Shown piece after piece: positions 10,222 through 23,689 of a stretch of 64,000 nt of DNA (the first letter of the stretch is position 1; each line of letters starts with the position of its first letter). Source of the DNA: Carposina sasakii. Its lineage: Eukaryota; Arthropoda; Insecta; Lepidoptera; Carposinidae. Both the position numbers and the translations under genes were made by a program. The DNA is taken from NCBI GenBank assembly GCA_014607495.2, contig CP053163.1:5746716-5810715 (forward strand), in the 5' to 3' direction. The notes under the pieces were generated by a model. That model was not told the origin of the DNA. It did no database searches and worked only from the letters and a program-made list of their open reading frames with translations.

Positions 10222-11405
10222 CTAAAAAAAGCGAAAGTAAATATTCCCATCAGCCTATTGCAGTCTTCTGCTGGATGTAAGCCTCCCCCAGGGCATGCCA
10301 TAAGGCTACGGTGCCATAGAGGGTTTTTGCTCAGTCTTCACGCTGAGCAAGCGGTTTGGTGAACACAGTGTGATTTTTGGTCTGTATTGTTAACACGGGA
10401 GACACTGCTTGCTACCCAACTCCCGGAAACCCTTAATTGCCTCTTATATGGAGTAAAATTATATCTAATATTCTCTGCCATTGATGTCTCGCTAATGATT
10501 TCTCCAGCTCTCATCTTTATCTGTCTTACAATCTATTCAACACATTTTAAGGGAGCTATCAAGAAATGTTAAAGCAGGGTAGTTTCCTTTATGGAAGAAA
10601 GACACTTATTGGGATAGGTTTTTCATTATCTCTCTAAATAGCTAAGTCAAAAAACCATATAACAAACTCACTGTTCCGCGTTTTCTAGGATTCTATGGTG
10701 TGTAGGAAATTCCAGGACCGGAATTTAAATTTTCAGTTACTATTTGTAGGTACGAGAGTTGAACGCTGTTAGCAACGTCAACGTGCTCCATTAGCTTTAC
10801 ATTCTTTACTAAAAGCCAGAATTACTCGTAGCTATTGTATTTCCTTCGATTGTATACCTTTTGATAAGGCTCACCTGAACGTGGGTATGAAATGAACACA
10901 TGAACTGAGGCCTGAAGCAGTCTACTGCGTAAATTGGTTTTGCTGGACTCTTTCCTAATTCAGATACATATTCGAAGTGTTCGTCGGCGCACCTTATATT
11001 TAAGTATTATAGCTCATTGCACAATTTTTACCCTATCTTAGGGTATCTTATTATTACATATTTACATTACATACATTTAAGCTCAAATTATACAACGAAT
11101 ATATAAATTATTATTTAATTCCTTCATAAGTAAGATACCTATATCTATCTACATTCGTATAAATAAGTTTAGATAATCCGCTACATAACTAATAATTACT
11201 ATAATTGTTGCCTAATAAAAGGTAATAAGGACATAACAACCTCATTGCCTAATTAATAAGTTGGGTACACATAAATCCAATAGTGTACTCTTAGATTAAT
11301 GATTGGTCTTCGCTCCGCAGAGCGGAGCAAAATCTTTATTCTAAGAGTGTACTCATCAGTCATTATTTCTAATTATTTATTAGCCTGATTAGATCTATAC
11401 ATGAT
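10222..11405. other. spacer between CSP C and D
   Basis: Starts with an inverted fragment of the RTE-type tail (10247-10310). The rest is AT-rich with no gene seen. 11310-11330 contains a short hairpin (gctccgcagagcggagc). Minus-strand AATAAA near 11375 may end the D transcript. Confidence 0.5.
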
Positions 11406-12148
11406 TCATCCATACTGGCGAACTATCTTAGCCCATTCCCACGGGTAGTTTCTTTGCACGAAGGCGAGGGTCCGTCTGATTTGTCTGGTCTCTTGCGCTG
11501 AACATTGAGGACAGGCTCCACGAAGAACTAGGGGCGCTAAAGCTGAAACAATAATGCACAATAAAATCAATCTTCAAAATTATTATGTAAAGTTCATGTA
11601 AAATCCATTCTTCAAAAACCCTTTCATATTAGGTCATGTAGCGTCCATACTGCGCCCTATTTAGTCCTGCCTGATCTGGCCATTCTTGTGCCCCACGAGA
11701 GTCTACGCCCTGTACCTGGGTACCTATTTACGGACTGGTCTAAGGACGAAGCCAGCATTAGCTGCTGGGCCCCTGCCGAGTGCAGCAGCTAACTCCTACT
11801 AACGCGCAAACAATGTATGCTTTTGATACTGTTCTGTGGAACGACCACCTTGCCCGTTCACATTTGACACGATAGAAAGAATCACGCATTTTCATAATGG
11901 CAAATAGAAAGACCGAATAAAACTCTATAGCTATCATAATCAGCTTTGCCTTTCTATGACGATTTAAACTTACTTCTCAGCCGTCGTCCTATGCCATCGC
12001 ATGGCCCTTCTCCTAAGGCACATTTCAGATGACGAGTCATGGTGATCCTATCTTTGAGCAACTGTTCTAACTGGGCGTCGTTCATCTGTGCTACGGGCAC
12101 TGATAATACGCAAGCCGCCAGCCCCAGCAAAAGACATCCTAATAGAAC
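11406..12148 (-). pseudogene. chemosensory protein D copy 1, lacking its start exon
   Basis: Exons 12148-11974 and 11542-11406 are identical to D' in copy 2, but no initiator is available. The upper exon opens after a tttcag acceptor with GTT, and the first in-frame ATG lies beyond the signal peptide. In D' the start codon comes from a mini-exon at 24978-24973, outside the duplicated unit; copy 1 is cut off from it because the breakpoint lies in this intron. It could be expressed only through a new start or by very long-range splicing from 24973. Cysteines are intact (CALGEGPC-X18-CPQC). Confidence 0.7.
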
Positions 12149-13058
12149 CTGAAACAATTATAAATAATAACTAATAAGTTATCCACCTGCACCTATTTCA
12201 TTACTTTGGGGTCGTCATTGCAAATTTCGCGTCATATGGATAATGATATGTACCTATGATTTGTTTTACATTACATGACCACCTGCCTGACGCCAACGAA
12301 CGTTGAGAAGACATATTATAAGTATGACCTACAAGAATAGATAAGGGACCTAAAATACACAAATTATTTGTCATGTAGCAAAATAGTGTAGCCAGAACTG
12401 CAAGATCATGAAGGAAATCCCACAGCCACGTTTAGCATAGGTAGCATTTATATACATATTATTAATACTTATACATATAATTAATGTTCCTTAGTTCACC
12501 ACACAAAAAACTAACAGCGCGTAAACCAACTATGAACTTGCTTAAAAATAAATAAAACGTATCACAGCACCTTTGAGGACCTTTTTCCTGACACGCAACA
12601 TTTCTATATTCATTTTATTTATTATTGAAAAGTGACCGTAGTAACTTGTGACAACATAAACGTAAACGCCATATTAATGGCAGTGTCGTTTCATAATATA
12701 TTTATTGGTACCTAAGTAAACGGAACAGTTTTCTTTATTAGTGCAAGAAAAATGTGTGGGAATGCAAGTTTACTGACATTATATATGTATATTGTCTAAG
12801 AAAATTTTGGTGCGCTACGAAAATATTGTGTTTTTAAATAATATAGTAATAAATGATGTAAGTAAGCTATGTGTTTTAAAATCTTGGTCCAATAATTTTC
12901 AATAGTTTATACAGAACTATTAAATAAATAGAGACTGTTACGATATAAGAAGTAATACCTAATTTAATAAGTTCGTATTTCATGCACAAAACATAAAAAA
13001 ATGTAAAGTAAATTATAATATTTCTAGGTTAAAATGGTGGTTGATGTAAAACAGCTAT

Positions 13059-13210
13059 GTGAACCGTTATTTATCAAAGGGCTGTTTAGTGATTCACTTG
13101 TGAACCTATATTCATCAAAGGACTGCTTAGTGTTTCACATGTGAACCATTTCTCATTAAAGGGCTGTTAAGCGTTTCACGCGTGAACCATTACTTATTAA
13201 AGAGCTTATT
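13059..13210. repeat. 41-bp tandem repeat, copy-2 duplicate
   Basis: Duplicate of 776-927 with the same palindromic unit junctions. Confidence 0.85.
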
Positions 13211-13232
13211 ATGTCTTAGTCTCAATCAAATA

Positions 13233-14796
13233 AAACCAATCAGTTTAGTTCCCACCTTTAATTTCAGATGGCGCCACTTGGTACATATAATTTTTTATTA
13301 CTGGAGTTCGCTCCTCAACTTAATCTAATTATCAATCTTATAACTACATCTAATCTTATATACTAAATTAGGGCACCAGGAAGGTTTCCGTGATGTTCGG
13401 GTAGGTATCCTTCCGACCTGAAGCAGTGGCGGTTAGCTCAAGATGATATCTTGCTACTTTTTAGAGGGCGTATCGGTAGGCTAAAACAATGAAATAACAG
13501 GGTACTAACCAATTTATAATGTAACTAATCTACGTATTTTAAATAATATTAATAACTTACCCCTCCACCAGATACAATAATAACAGATTTTATAACTATT
13601 TTGAAATTACAATGACCTTATGTTGTGACTATAGATTGCTAGACTCTCCAACTACCTTCGAGTTCATAATTGACACCTAAACATTGTGTCTTAACTTTAT
13701 TCTAAGTACCCGCAATAACATAAATTATACAATATACATATACACCCTGGCCTTACTAAAAAAAAATTACAAGGTGATTTTTTTTTTAATACTCTTTAAA
13801 TCTTTTGCGTGCCAAATCCCTATGTTTTTACCGTTGACGTTATTAAGACGATAAAAATTACGAGAAATTATTTCCTAAATAATAGCTTTTTCAAATTTAG
13901 GTGCTAGTTTTGCCATAAACTGATGCCCTGCTTTTGATAAGGTTTTAGTGTTTTTCCATACGATATCCCCTACTTTAAAGTTAACCGGTCTACGTTTGGA
14001 GTTGTAATATATACTAGATTTTTGATGAGCTGTTCTAAGATTTCTTTTGACTTTATCTAATACTTTATTATAATTTTTTGTTTTATGTTCTATACAGGGT
14101 GTTTTTTTGTGGCCACCTTTAACGAAGGGTACGTATTCTATACATGAAATAAAGTAAGTTTATGCCAAAAAAAATGCTGGGAATTTTTTTTTTTTTTTAA
14201 TTTTAAATTCCTTGATCGTGCGAAATTTATAGTGTCTAGTATTTATGTTAGTTTTTTTATAGACAGATATTAATTATTTTTCGTGAAAAAATCTTGCTAC
14301 GCGCGTCTATGTGCATTTATGCAGAAAAACGCAGTCTATTTACTCAACTTTGGACCCTAATATTTTGGAAACCAGACACTTCCCAGGTATGCTTCCATGG
14401 AGAAAAATGATCGTGATGATGAGGAGATTCCGTAGTTTTCGGGAACGTTGACGACCAAAAATCACCCTGTATTATTTCTATTATAATGTATTTGTTCCAT
14501 TATGTTAATATTAGTAGCGTTATTTGAACACGGAATTGATGTTTCTCGACCGTAAAACAAAAAAGAAGGTGTATAGCCCGTAACTTCATGCACCGCCGTT
14601 CTAATTGCGTGCCCTATTTGGTCCAGGTGTACATCCCATTCATTGTGTTTTCTGGGGTTTGTATACGATGCAATCATCGTCCCCACGACTCTATTGACCC
14701 TTTAAAAAAACCAATCAGTTTAGTTCCCATCTTTAATTTCAGATGGCGCCACTTGGTACATATAAAGTTTTATTACTGGAGTTCGCTTCTCAACTT
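13233..14796 (-). mobile_element. gypsy remnant, copy-2 duplicate
   Basis: Duplicate of 950-2512, including the flanking 89-bp repeats (13233-13321, 14708-14796) and the nested MITE. The only difference is one extra T in the run at 14184-14198. Confidence 0.75.
14095..14469. mobile_element. MITE with TA target duplication, copy-2 duplicate
   Basis: Duplicate of 1812-2185, 375 bp because of the extra T. Its internal T-run is the one place where the two 12.3-kb units were seen to differ. Confidence 0.85.
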
Positions 14797-15188
14797 TTGG
14801 CATCTTGTGAACGTTTAAACTGCCGCTATATGCAGACAGTGTCAATGGATAAATAAAGGCTGCTTAGCGGTAAATATGGTCAGCGCTAAGATATATCATG
14901 GGCCACAGGTGTCCCGTTATGCGTCTATTGGCTTAATATTGTGAGAACTTGTGCCCCTTTAATGAGTCAGCTCAATAACAGTTCACAAGTACTTTCTTAT
15001 ATTGCTCTTGGCTCTTTCTATAACTCTTTGTGTTTTAAGGGTATATTTGTGACCCATAATGCAGCTCTTATTTACCCTTAAGCTGTTTAAATATCACTGA
15101 CTGCTATTATGCAGCTAAGGGACCACGAGTGTATTCTTATATGAGTCTTAATACGCCCAGAGCTGTGTGTAGATCTAAAAGTGAGTAT

Positions 15189-15524
15189 TTATTCAGCTAT
15201 CTGTGCTACTTGGGTGGGGATGGACGGTGAGCGCCTCCCGTGTTGATAACTGTGGGGTTGGTGAAAAAGGAAGCGCTTCCGGACCCACCGGGCCACTATG
15301 TTTTTATCATTTGAGAAACTTCGATATCGAGGGCTAGGATTTCTGTGGTATCTTTGTCCTATAGATGGCTCCACTACACAACATTGTCCGAAAATAACAC
15401 TGTGGTCACCAACTCGCTTGCCTAGCATGGTAACTATGGTCTTAAACCTCCTTCTTGTTGCGTGCCCTGGGGAAGGCCTACGTCCAGCAGTGGACTGCAA
15501 CAGGCTGATGTGTGTAATCACTTA
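15189..15524. repeat. interspersed repeat with RTE-type tail, copy 2
   Basis: Duplicate of 2905-3240. Confidence 0.65.
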
Positions 15525-15833
15525 AATTATTTACACTAAGGAGCGCCAGCTTTCCTTTTAACAAAGTTAATTAGATTATTGTAGGATTTGTAGGTACATA
15601 ACTTTTAAAGGTTTTTTATTTATCCAACTGGTGTTGGCCCACTACCGGAACCTACACACTGCTTTATCCCATGATTCCATCAGAATTGACGTGGACAGGG
15701 GAAACACAGATAAGCTGCGTGCACGTTTACGTAAATATACAATAGAAAAATGCACTATCTAAATAAGATATAAAATTGGCCGATTAATTAGGGTAGGTAA
15801 GTAAAGTACCTACATTATGATTGTGGTACTCAC

Positions 15834-16041
15834 TTTTCATAAAATTTCCTCTTTTATCACATGGCCCTTCCAACAAAATGCATTTCAGTATATATTTCAT
15901 AAGTTGGTTATTCACTAAAACCCTATCCAAATCCTGCATTCTTCCATTGTCGGTCGAGGGATCATCTACTACCTGGGCTGTTGCGCAGGCCACCCACACC
16001 ATTAATATACCTCCTAAAAACTTCTGCAACGAACCACTCAT
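15834..16041 (-). pseudogene. CSP locus E', orphan first-half exon
   Basis: Duplicate of 3550-3757. Downstream on the minus strand come only repeats and then the D-gene end of copy 1, so no second-half exon of its own exists. Its donor could in principle splice to the phase-1 acceptor of D at 11542, about 4.3 kb away, giving a hybrid frame; there is no evidence that this happens. Confidence 0.7.
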
Positions 16042-17210
16042 TTCATTATATGACTTTAAATTTATAATCTACGATATAATATGTCCAATAATGCGAAACA
16101 AAAATCATTCGAGTATGAAATTGATGGGACGACGACGTGGCGTGGCGGACGATTGTGCCTGGTACCTTTTGGTGCCTGACGGATCTTGTTTGAGAACATG
16201 ATCAGAGAAAAAGAATTTCACTCGAGTGATTTTTTTTTCATTTTCTTATTAATATTTATAAAAAGAATTAGAATTATTATATACTCGTATAAATGACCGA
16301 TAAACGTTGAGACGGCTTTGAGATATACATAAGAGTTCGTAGATCGGATTTGAGGAAGGATTGTAATCAGCAGCGGACTTTTTATACAGACGGAATCTTT
16401 CTATAGGTAGGACCTTATAGTAGGTACTATAAGTATAAATAAATGTAACGAAGTTTATCACATTCACGTAAAAACTACCGAACGGAGTTTGATGAATCTT
16501 GTAAGTTGTACCTACATCCGACGATCAAACCGTTGTAGAAAATGTTTGAATGAGATAAACATTAAACAAATTACCGATAGGTAGGTACATATTAGAGTAA
16601 AGCACCGGACTATCATAGTCATCCAGAACGTTCGGGTGTCGTTCAATTCAGTTATTGGTTTTCGCTTCAGTTTCTACTATATTCAGTTAGACCATTTTCA
16701 GTATACTCGTACTTATTAGGTGCATCAGGCAGATTAGGTTTATTCACTATGGGTGCGCCCACCACCGGACCCTACACCCTCCACCCTCGGATCTGATAAC
16801 TCATAACTGCGAAAACAGGCATTTACACTAACTACAATCGCCACGAGATTAGGTTTAGTTTGCATACTGTAGAGTAGAGAATTGTATTGTAGAGTAGAGT
16901 CTAGAGAGTTAACAGTTAGTATTATTGTAACATTTATTTTATTATACCTACATACCAGCTATCTTAGAACTATAGTAACTATAATTATATCAATGGCCTA
17001 AGCCCATCCATCTTCACAAATTTTCGCATTTATAAAATTATTATAGGTAGTAGGATTAACAGCAGGCTTTAAGCTAGTCGCCCTTTCACGTTCAGTTTAT
17101 TTCCCATAAAATTTTATTTATAGTCTAGTAAGAGATCATATGTACATCATCTTATCTAGGGGCAGTTAAGCAAAATGCATTTTGTCTTTTGCGATGACTT
17201 TTTTTGACCA

Positions 17211-19010
17211 CTATGTCTGCTTTCCTCCAATCTTCAAAAATATGTCGTCCAGCGTTTTGCTCTCCAGGATTTTTACTTGTTTATTTTTTATAGGCGGGTA
17301 TAATGTTATCAGCTTTTTCCACTCAATCGGGTAATTCTTCTGAAGATATGTGAAGGTGCGTTGAATCGCCTTATCCTCAGGCGGAGGACACTTGCGGCAC
17401 AGTTGGCCTAGAACTTGCGGCGCAAGCACTGAAATGATAAAACAGTACCTAATTGACACAGTATTAATTATCACATGGTGGCCAGGTTCGCTTAACTAAT
17501 TTAGATGGTCGATACTAGTTAGTACAATAGTGTAGGAAGTAATGCCAAGCATTTCTGAACAGTTACCTATTGAAATTCATCAACTTTCATAATTTTGAAC
17601 TTTAATTTAACATGTACCTACCTTAGGTAGGTAGGTAGGTAGGCTACCTATCTGTCTGTTTTATGGTTTCTTAGGATAGCGAAGCGGTCATATGTATAAA
17701 GCGGTGTTGGAGGAACATTCTACATGTAGGCATCGTAAAGAAGACGTGGAATTACGTACGTACACGCCGCTATATGATGACCATCGCTACCCTAGGAAAC
17801 CAAAGCTTTAGTTTTTGAATCGTCTCAAATCTTCTTATGACTTTGGTCGTGCGCATTTCAAGAAAATTTGATAGTTTTAACATAATTTGAGAGCCAAATC
17901 CAAAGGACCAAATATGAGCCAATTGGCTCAAATTTGGTCCTTTGGATTTGGCTTTAGCTTTAGTCAAGTCCAATATGAAATCAAATGTTTACTTACTCTT
18001 TAAAAATGCACTTCCTGGGTCACATTTAGATTCAACCAAAACACATGACAATATTCTTCTCATAACAGCTCTGTTAGTAAGTATTTTGTCCAGTTCTCCC
18101 ATGGTGCCGTCATCTGTGGATGGATCATTCACCGCCTGCGTCATCGCATTTGCAACCAAAACCGCTATTATCATACATCGTATAAACATCTGAAAACAAA
18201 TTTATAGTAAAATCTCACACATGCACAGTTTGCTTTAAGTATCCCTTAATCATCGGTAAGTATCACATATCTCATTAATTATGGGATCAGTCAGCGTAAA
18301 GAATACATTGGTTTCGAAACCAAAAGCCACGTAAACCTTCCAGTCGGACGGCGCGGTGGCGGCTTATCAGGTTCGATTCCAGTAACGGGCCTGTTCCACT
18401 GAATTTATTCAATGTACAGATTCTGTTATCTGTTACGGATAAACAGGGTCACTCGTTTCGAAAAATAGTATATTTAAAGCCCAAGAAAAAATTGATTTCC
18501 AATTTTTATTTATATCGGGGGTTTTACAAACCTGGAATTACAATTTCAACACATTTTGATGAAAATTGTTAAGCGTAACAGAATCGTTGAAGGATGAAAT
18601 TGATGAAATAATGTACATAATTGGTAATAGCTATATAGGTAGGTACAATAGTTTTTCCTGTGCGTTGGCTGCGTGATGTAGGTACGTTACCTACGTTTGG
18701 TATTCGATGTTGACAATTTTTTTGTATATTCCAGATTAAATTAATTCAACACCAAATTCTTGTGCACAAAAACCTGAGAGTAATTTTCATCTCTGGTATT
18801 GGCCGCAATTAAACAACTCTATTCGGATCAATCATATGATACCTTGGCTAGATGACGGTGGTGCTTGGCTAAGATTTTAATAACATAGATAAAGTTACAA
18901 CAAGGAAAATAAGAAATGGCAGGTCTCTAACCGGTCTTTAAAAAAAATCACTTAGTTTTTTAGCCATAAAATAGTATTAAATACCGGAAAAGAAATGTTT
19001 TTACCTGCAT
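17211..19010 (-). CDS. chemosensory protein A' (duplicate of A)
   Basis: Exons 19010-19005 (ATGCAG), 18189-17997 and 17428-17211 encode the same 138-aa product as CSP A, with complete splice sites, signal peptide and four cysteines. Being identical, reads cannot be assigned to A or A' individually. Confidence 0.88.
17892..17953. repeat. loop-less inverted repeat in CSP A' intron 2
   Basis: Duplicate of the near-perfect palindrome at 5608-5669. Confidence 0.9.
18314..18474 (+). repeat. degenerate SINE fragment, copy 2
   Basis: Duplicate of 6030-6190. Confidence 0.5.
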
Positions 19011-19573
19011 ATTGAATCGGACCGTCCACAACGGCTAGCAACTGGAAGCGGACCACAATGTGTTCCAGTAGTCTTATCGGACTAAAGTTTGCTATGTAAT
19101 GCAAAACAATTCGCGAATCGGTTTATTATTAGGCAAGCTTACATAACATAGCGTAGGTAGCTGGTAACTACCTAGGTCTAGGGAGGATCCCACAGAACGA
19201 TCGTGCCATCTGGTAGATACCCAATAATTTTTTTGGGAACTTTAGAAAAAGTAGATTAAATACTCTAAAATATCCCATGTCATTCACATAATATGTTATT
19301 TTTTGGTACATTGGTATGGAAAAGTAGCAGTAGCTCAATGCTGAAAAATACTACCTACTTTGTCTATACATGGTACCCCCCATATGCTCGAGGTGGTGGT
19401 TGTATTTTCGACGTATAAAAAAGGAAGAAAGATTTTTTAAGTAAAGTATAAAATTTATTACAATTTCCACCTTATCAATAGATAGCAGGCTCCGTAGACT
19501 CCGGTAAAAATAACTATCAAAACAATATAATCTAGGATTTTCTTTGCTGCAATAGCTTCCACGCCTTTTACCA

Positions 19574-20668
19574 CTATGAGGGTGTTCCTCCAATTTTTAA
19601 CAGCATGTCGTTCATAGCTTTGGCCTCGAGTGTTTTTGTTTGTTTATTCTGCACGGGCGGGTATAAGGATCTCATCTTTTTCCACTCGGTAGGGTAATGC
19701 TTCTGAAGATATGTGAAGGTGCGACGGATCGCCTTATCTTCTGAAGGAGGACATCTGTGACAAAGTTGTCCCAGGACTTGAGGCGCCAGCACTGAAAAGA
19801 TGGAGCATTGACACAAGACCTTAGGGATCTTAATGTGGGACTAGGTTAATGCGTTGTGTAGGGTGTGAATATTAATAATATTAATATATAATAATTAATA
19901 TATAGATTCCAGTAGGTGTTACAAAGAAGGTGTAGTGTAGATAGTTCGGGAGGCACAGATATGATCGATCATCTATACTAACTAGCGGGAGCGTCGCCAG
20001 CTTATGGCCCAAGGTACCAAGTTGATATGGAAGATTAAAAAAGCGTACGGAACATTAGGAATGGAATTGGTGAATTCGAGTTTCGACGTACGATTCGAAT
20101 TAATGATCTAATAAGTCAGGTTAAACTTTGGTTAGGTACTTCACATTTGGCAAATGTCTTATAGGTAATCGCTAATCGCCTTGGCGACGCCCTTGCTAAC
20201 TATGTAGGCTCCTGGGATAATACAACCTTATTCATCATAGCGAATCATAAAGAAATAATGACTTACTTTTTAAAAATGCACTCCCAGGGTCACATTTAGC
20301 TTCAGCTAAAACACATGATAGTATTTCTCTCATAGTGGTCTTGTCCATCAGTATGCTGTCCAAGTCGCCCATGGTACCATCGTCGGTACTTGGATCATTA
20401 ACTGCCTGTGTCCATACATTTGTAACCAGAACCACCATGGTGATATATCTTAAATACAAGTACATCTGAAAACAATTTTTTATATAAAACCCTGCATAGA
20501 TCTTGGGGTGCTTGTTCCAATAATCGCAGGATCACAAAGGAGCTCCCAAAACCACGTTTGGCATAGCGGGGACAGGTATGAACCTCTCATTTTATTGAGT
20601 ACGTATCTCTTAATTTTGTTTTGACTTTACGAGCGAATTACCGTAAAATTGATAGATTTTACCTGCAT
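19574..20668 (-). CDS. chemosensory protein B' (duplicate of B)
   Basis: Exons 20668-20663 (ATGCAG), 20465-20267 and 19791-19574 encode the same 140-aa protein as CSP B. The candidate TATATAA is at 20862-20856. Confidence 0.88.
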
Positions 20669-21540
20669 TTTATGTAGGACTATCAATATTAAAGCACAGA
20701 TAAAGCACACTTTACTTGAATTGAATCGCTAAATATTCAGGTACCATATGCGTGAGGACGAGGAGTCGTATTCTTCCTAATCGATCGAGTATTGGGTATG
20801 TTATGCTGAATCTGAGAAAACAATCCATCAATCGATTGATTATTATTAGGCAGGCTTATATAAAACCTTACGTAGTCTTCATTCAAGTGGTACCTAAGTC
20901 TACATACCACAGTCGGCTGGTGCAGTGAGTGATCCATTTGCTAGGTGCCAATACTAACTTTAAGAAAAGCAATGTTTGTTAGACGTATGTACCTACATAG
21001 TCATATTTGATAGATAAACCTTCCTCCTCCACTTATTCGAACAGGCGAGAACAAACAGGCATCGCTCCGCACCGCATTGCATTACAAATACCTACATACA
21101 TATATATTCACAACGGCTGTGTTCCCAAAATGGCGGAGCTGCAGGATCACAAAGAAGATCCTTTCAGCCACGTTTAGCATAGAGGAGTCAGATGTTAATG
21201 ATTAGTGACAAGTTGCTAGTTCATCGCCTGAGGGAGCTCCATCCTGGATCATCCATACTTCTAGTTACGTGTGCTATTGGTACCAGGTGTGATAAGGTAG
21301 GTAGGTACATTTTGTAGATAGGGAATACACCAGGTAAAAATTCGTCTAAATTCTGTTTCAAATTTCAAATCTGATTTCTTATCAGAAATTGCGAATCCTG
21401 AGCACTGCATGGTAGGTAGATTTGCCGTAGGTACTATGCTTCCATGGTGCAAGATGTCGGATTTTTTACAATGTTGGAGGAGCTTTGGCGATGATATTGG
21501 AGGTACATCAGCATATAATATTTTTAGTCTATTGATTCCG

Positions 21541-21993
21541 ATTAAGGTATTCCACCAGTGCGTGCTGCCGGTGATGACCTACGGTGCCGAGACGTGGTCT
21601 CTAACTATGTGCCTCATAAAAAAGCTCAGGATCGCACAGCGAGCGATGGAGAGAGCTATGCTTGGGATCTCTCTGCGTGATCGAATCAGAAATGAGGAGA
21701 TCCGCAGACGTACAAAGATCACCGACATAGCTGAACGGTCCAGCAAGCTGAAGTGGCAATGGGCAGGGCACATAGCTCGAAGAACTGATGGCCGATGGAG
21801 TCGGAAAGTTCTAGAGTGGATACCACGTATCGGCAAGCGCAGCGTGGGAAGGCCACCCGCGAGGTGGACGGATGACCTGGTCAAGGTTGCGGGCGTCGGT
21901 TGGATGCAGGCTGCTTCCGACCGGTCGGAGTGGAGGTTGTTGGGGGAGGCCTATGTCCAACAGTGGACTTCTCAGGGCTGTAAATGATGATGA
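21541..21993 (+). mobile_element. 5'-truncated RTE LINE, copy-2 duplicate
   Basis: Duplicate of 9257-9709 with the same flanking target duplication, so the insertion predates the tandem duplication. Confidence 0.85.
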
Positions 21994-22059
21994 TGATTCC
22001 GGGCATAGTAAAACACATAGGAGTTGATTCAAATTATATTTATACTAAATATTATTTGT

Positions 22060-22505
22060 TCAGCTGAACTTCCGGACCAATTTGATCCATTCCACTGGGA
22101 AATACTTCTTCAAGTAGGTAAATGTACGTCTTACCTCCTTATCTGTGTGCGGCGGACATTCGAGGCAAAAAATTAACGGCGCTGAATCTGAAATTATCAG
22201 ATTTAAAGTAAAACTACGTTGTATGTACTTCAATAATTATGCCTCAGTCCTTTAAGGACGATGAACAGGACAGGTCACTAACCTTTTAACCGTTGTCCTA
22301 TAATATCACAAGGCCCTTCAGATAAAACACATCTTATATGTCGACCCACGATACGCAGTAATTTATTATCAACCTGAGGCAAGGTATTTAAGTCGTACAG
22401 CAACTTTTCCATCTCTGGCACTCTGGTGTCTGCTATGCCACCGAATATCTTTAGCGGCATCACGCAGGCAGCCAGCAAGAGTAATAAAAGACCTCGTAAG
22501 ATCAT
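22060..22505 (-). CDS. chemosensory protein C' (duplicate of C)
   Basis: Exons 22505-22283 and 22187-22060. Same 116-aa product with X6-X15-X2 cysteine spacing as CSP C. Confidence 0.78.
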
Positions 22506-23689
22506 CTAAAAAAAGCGAAAGTAAATATTCCCATCAGCCTATTGCAGTCTTCTGCTGGATGTAAGCCTCCCCCAGGGCATGCCATAAGGCTACGGTGCCA
22601 TAGAGGGTTTTTGCTCAGTCTTCACGCTGAGCAAGCGGTTTGGTGAACACAGTGTGATTTTTGGTCTGTATTGTTAACACGGGAGACACTGCTTGCTACC
22701 CAACTCCCGGAAACCCTTAATTGCCTCTTATATGGAGTAAAATTATATCTAATATTCTCTGCCATTGATGTCTCGCTAATGATTTCTCCAGCTCTCATCT
22801 TTATCTGTCTTACAATCTATTCAACACATTTTAAGGGAGCTATCAAGAAATGTTAAAGCAGGGTAGTTTCCTTTATGGAAGAAAGACACTTATTGGGATA
22901 GGTTTTTCATTATCTCTCTAAATAGCTAAGTCAAAAAACCATATAACAAACTCACTGTTCCGCGTTTTCTAGGATTCTATGGTGTGTAGGAAATTCCAGG
23001 ACCGGAATTTAAATTTTCAGTTACTATTTGTAGGTACGAGAGTTGAACGCTGTTAGCAACGTCAACGTGCTCCATTAGCTTTACATTCTTTACTAAAAGC
23101 CAGAATTACTCGTAGCTATTGTATTTCCTTCGATTGTATACCTTTTGATAAGGCTCACCTGAACGTGGGTATGAAATGAACACATGAACTGAGGCCTGAA
23201 GCAGTCTACTGCGTAAATTGGTTTTGCTGGACTCTTTCCTAATTCAGATACATATTCGAAGTGTTCGTCGGCGCACCTTATATTTAAGTATTATAGCTCA
23301 TTGCACAATTTTTACCCTATCTTAGGGTATCTTATTATTACATATTTACATTACATACATTTAAGCTCAAATTATACAACGAATATATAAATTATTATTT
23401 AATTCCTTCATAAGTAAGATACCTATATCTATCTACATTCGTATAAATAAGTTTAGATAATCCGCTACATAACTAATAATTACTATAATTGTTGCCTAAT
23501 AAAAGGTAATAAGGACATAACAACCTCATTGCCTAATTAATAAGTTGGGTACACATAAATCCAATAGTGTACTCTTAGATTAATGATTGGTCTTCGCTCC
23601 GCAGAGCGGAGCAAAATCTTTATTCTAAGAGTGTACTCATCAGTCATTATTTCTAATTATTTATTAGCCTGATTAGATCTATACATGAT

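Larger units (their letters stand above)
322..12604. repeat. 12.28-kb tandem duplication, copy 1
   Basis: Everything from 322 to 12604 recurs at 12605-24888. The offset is 12283 up to the T-run at 1901 and 12284 after it, because that run is T14 here and T15 at 14184. I saw no other difference. Just left of copy 1 the base is g (321) where copy 2 has c (12604). On the right the copies match to 12606/24890, leaving a 2-bp ta microhomology at the junction. The unit carries CSP loci E, A, B, C and a D gene without its first exon. Such near identity means either a very recent duplication or a duplicated contig segment. Confidence 0.97.
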
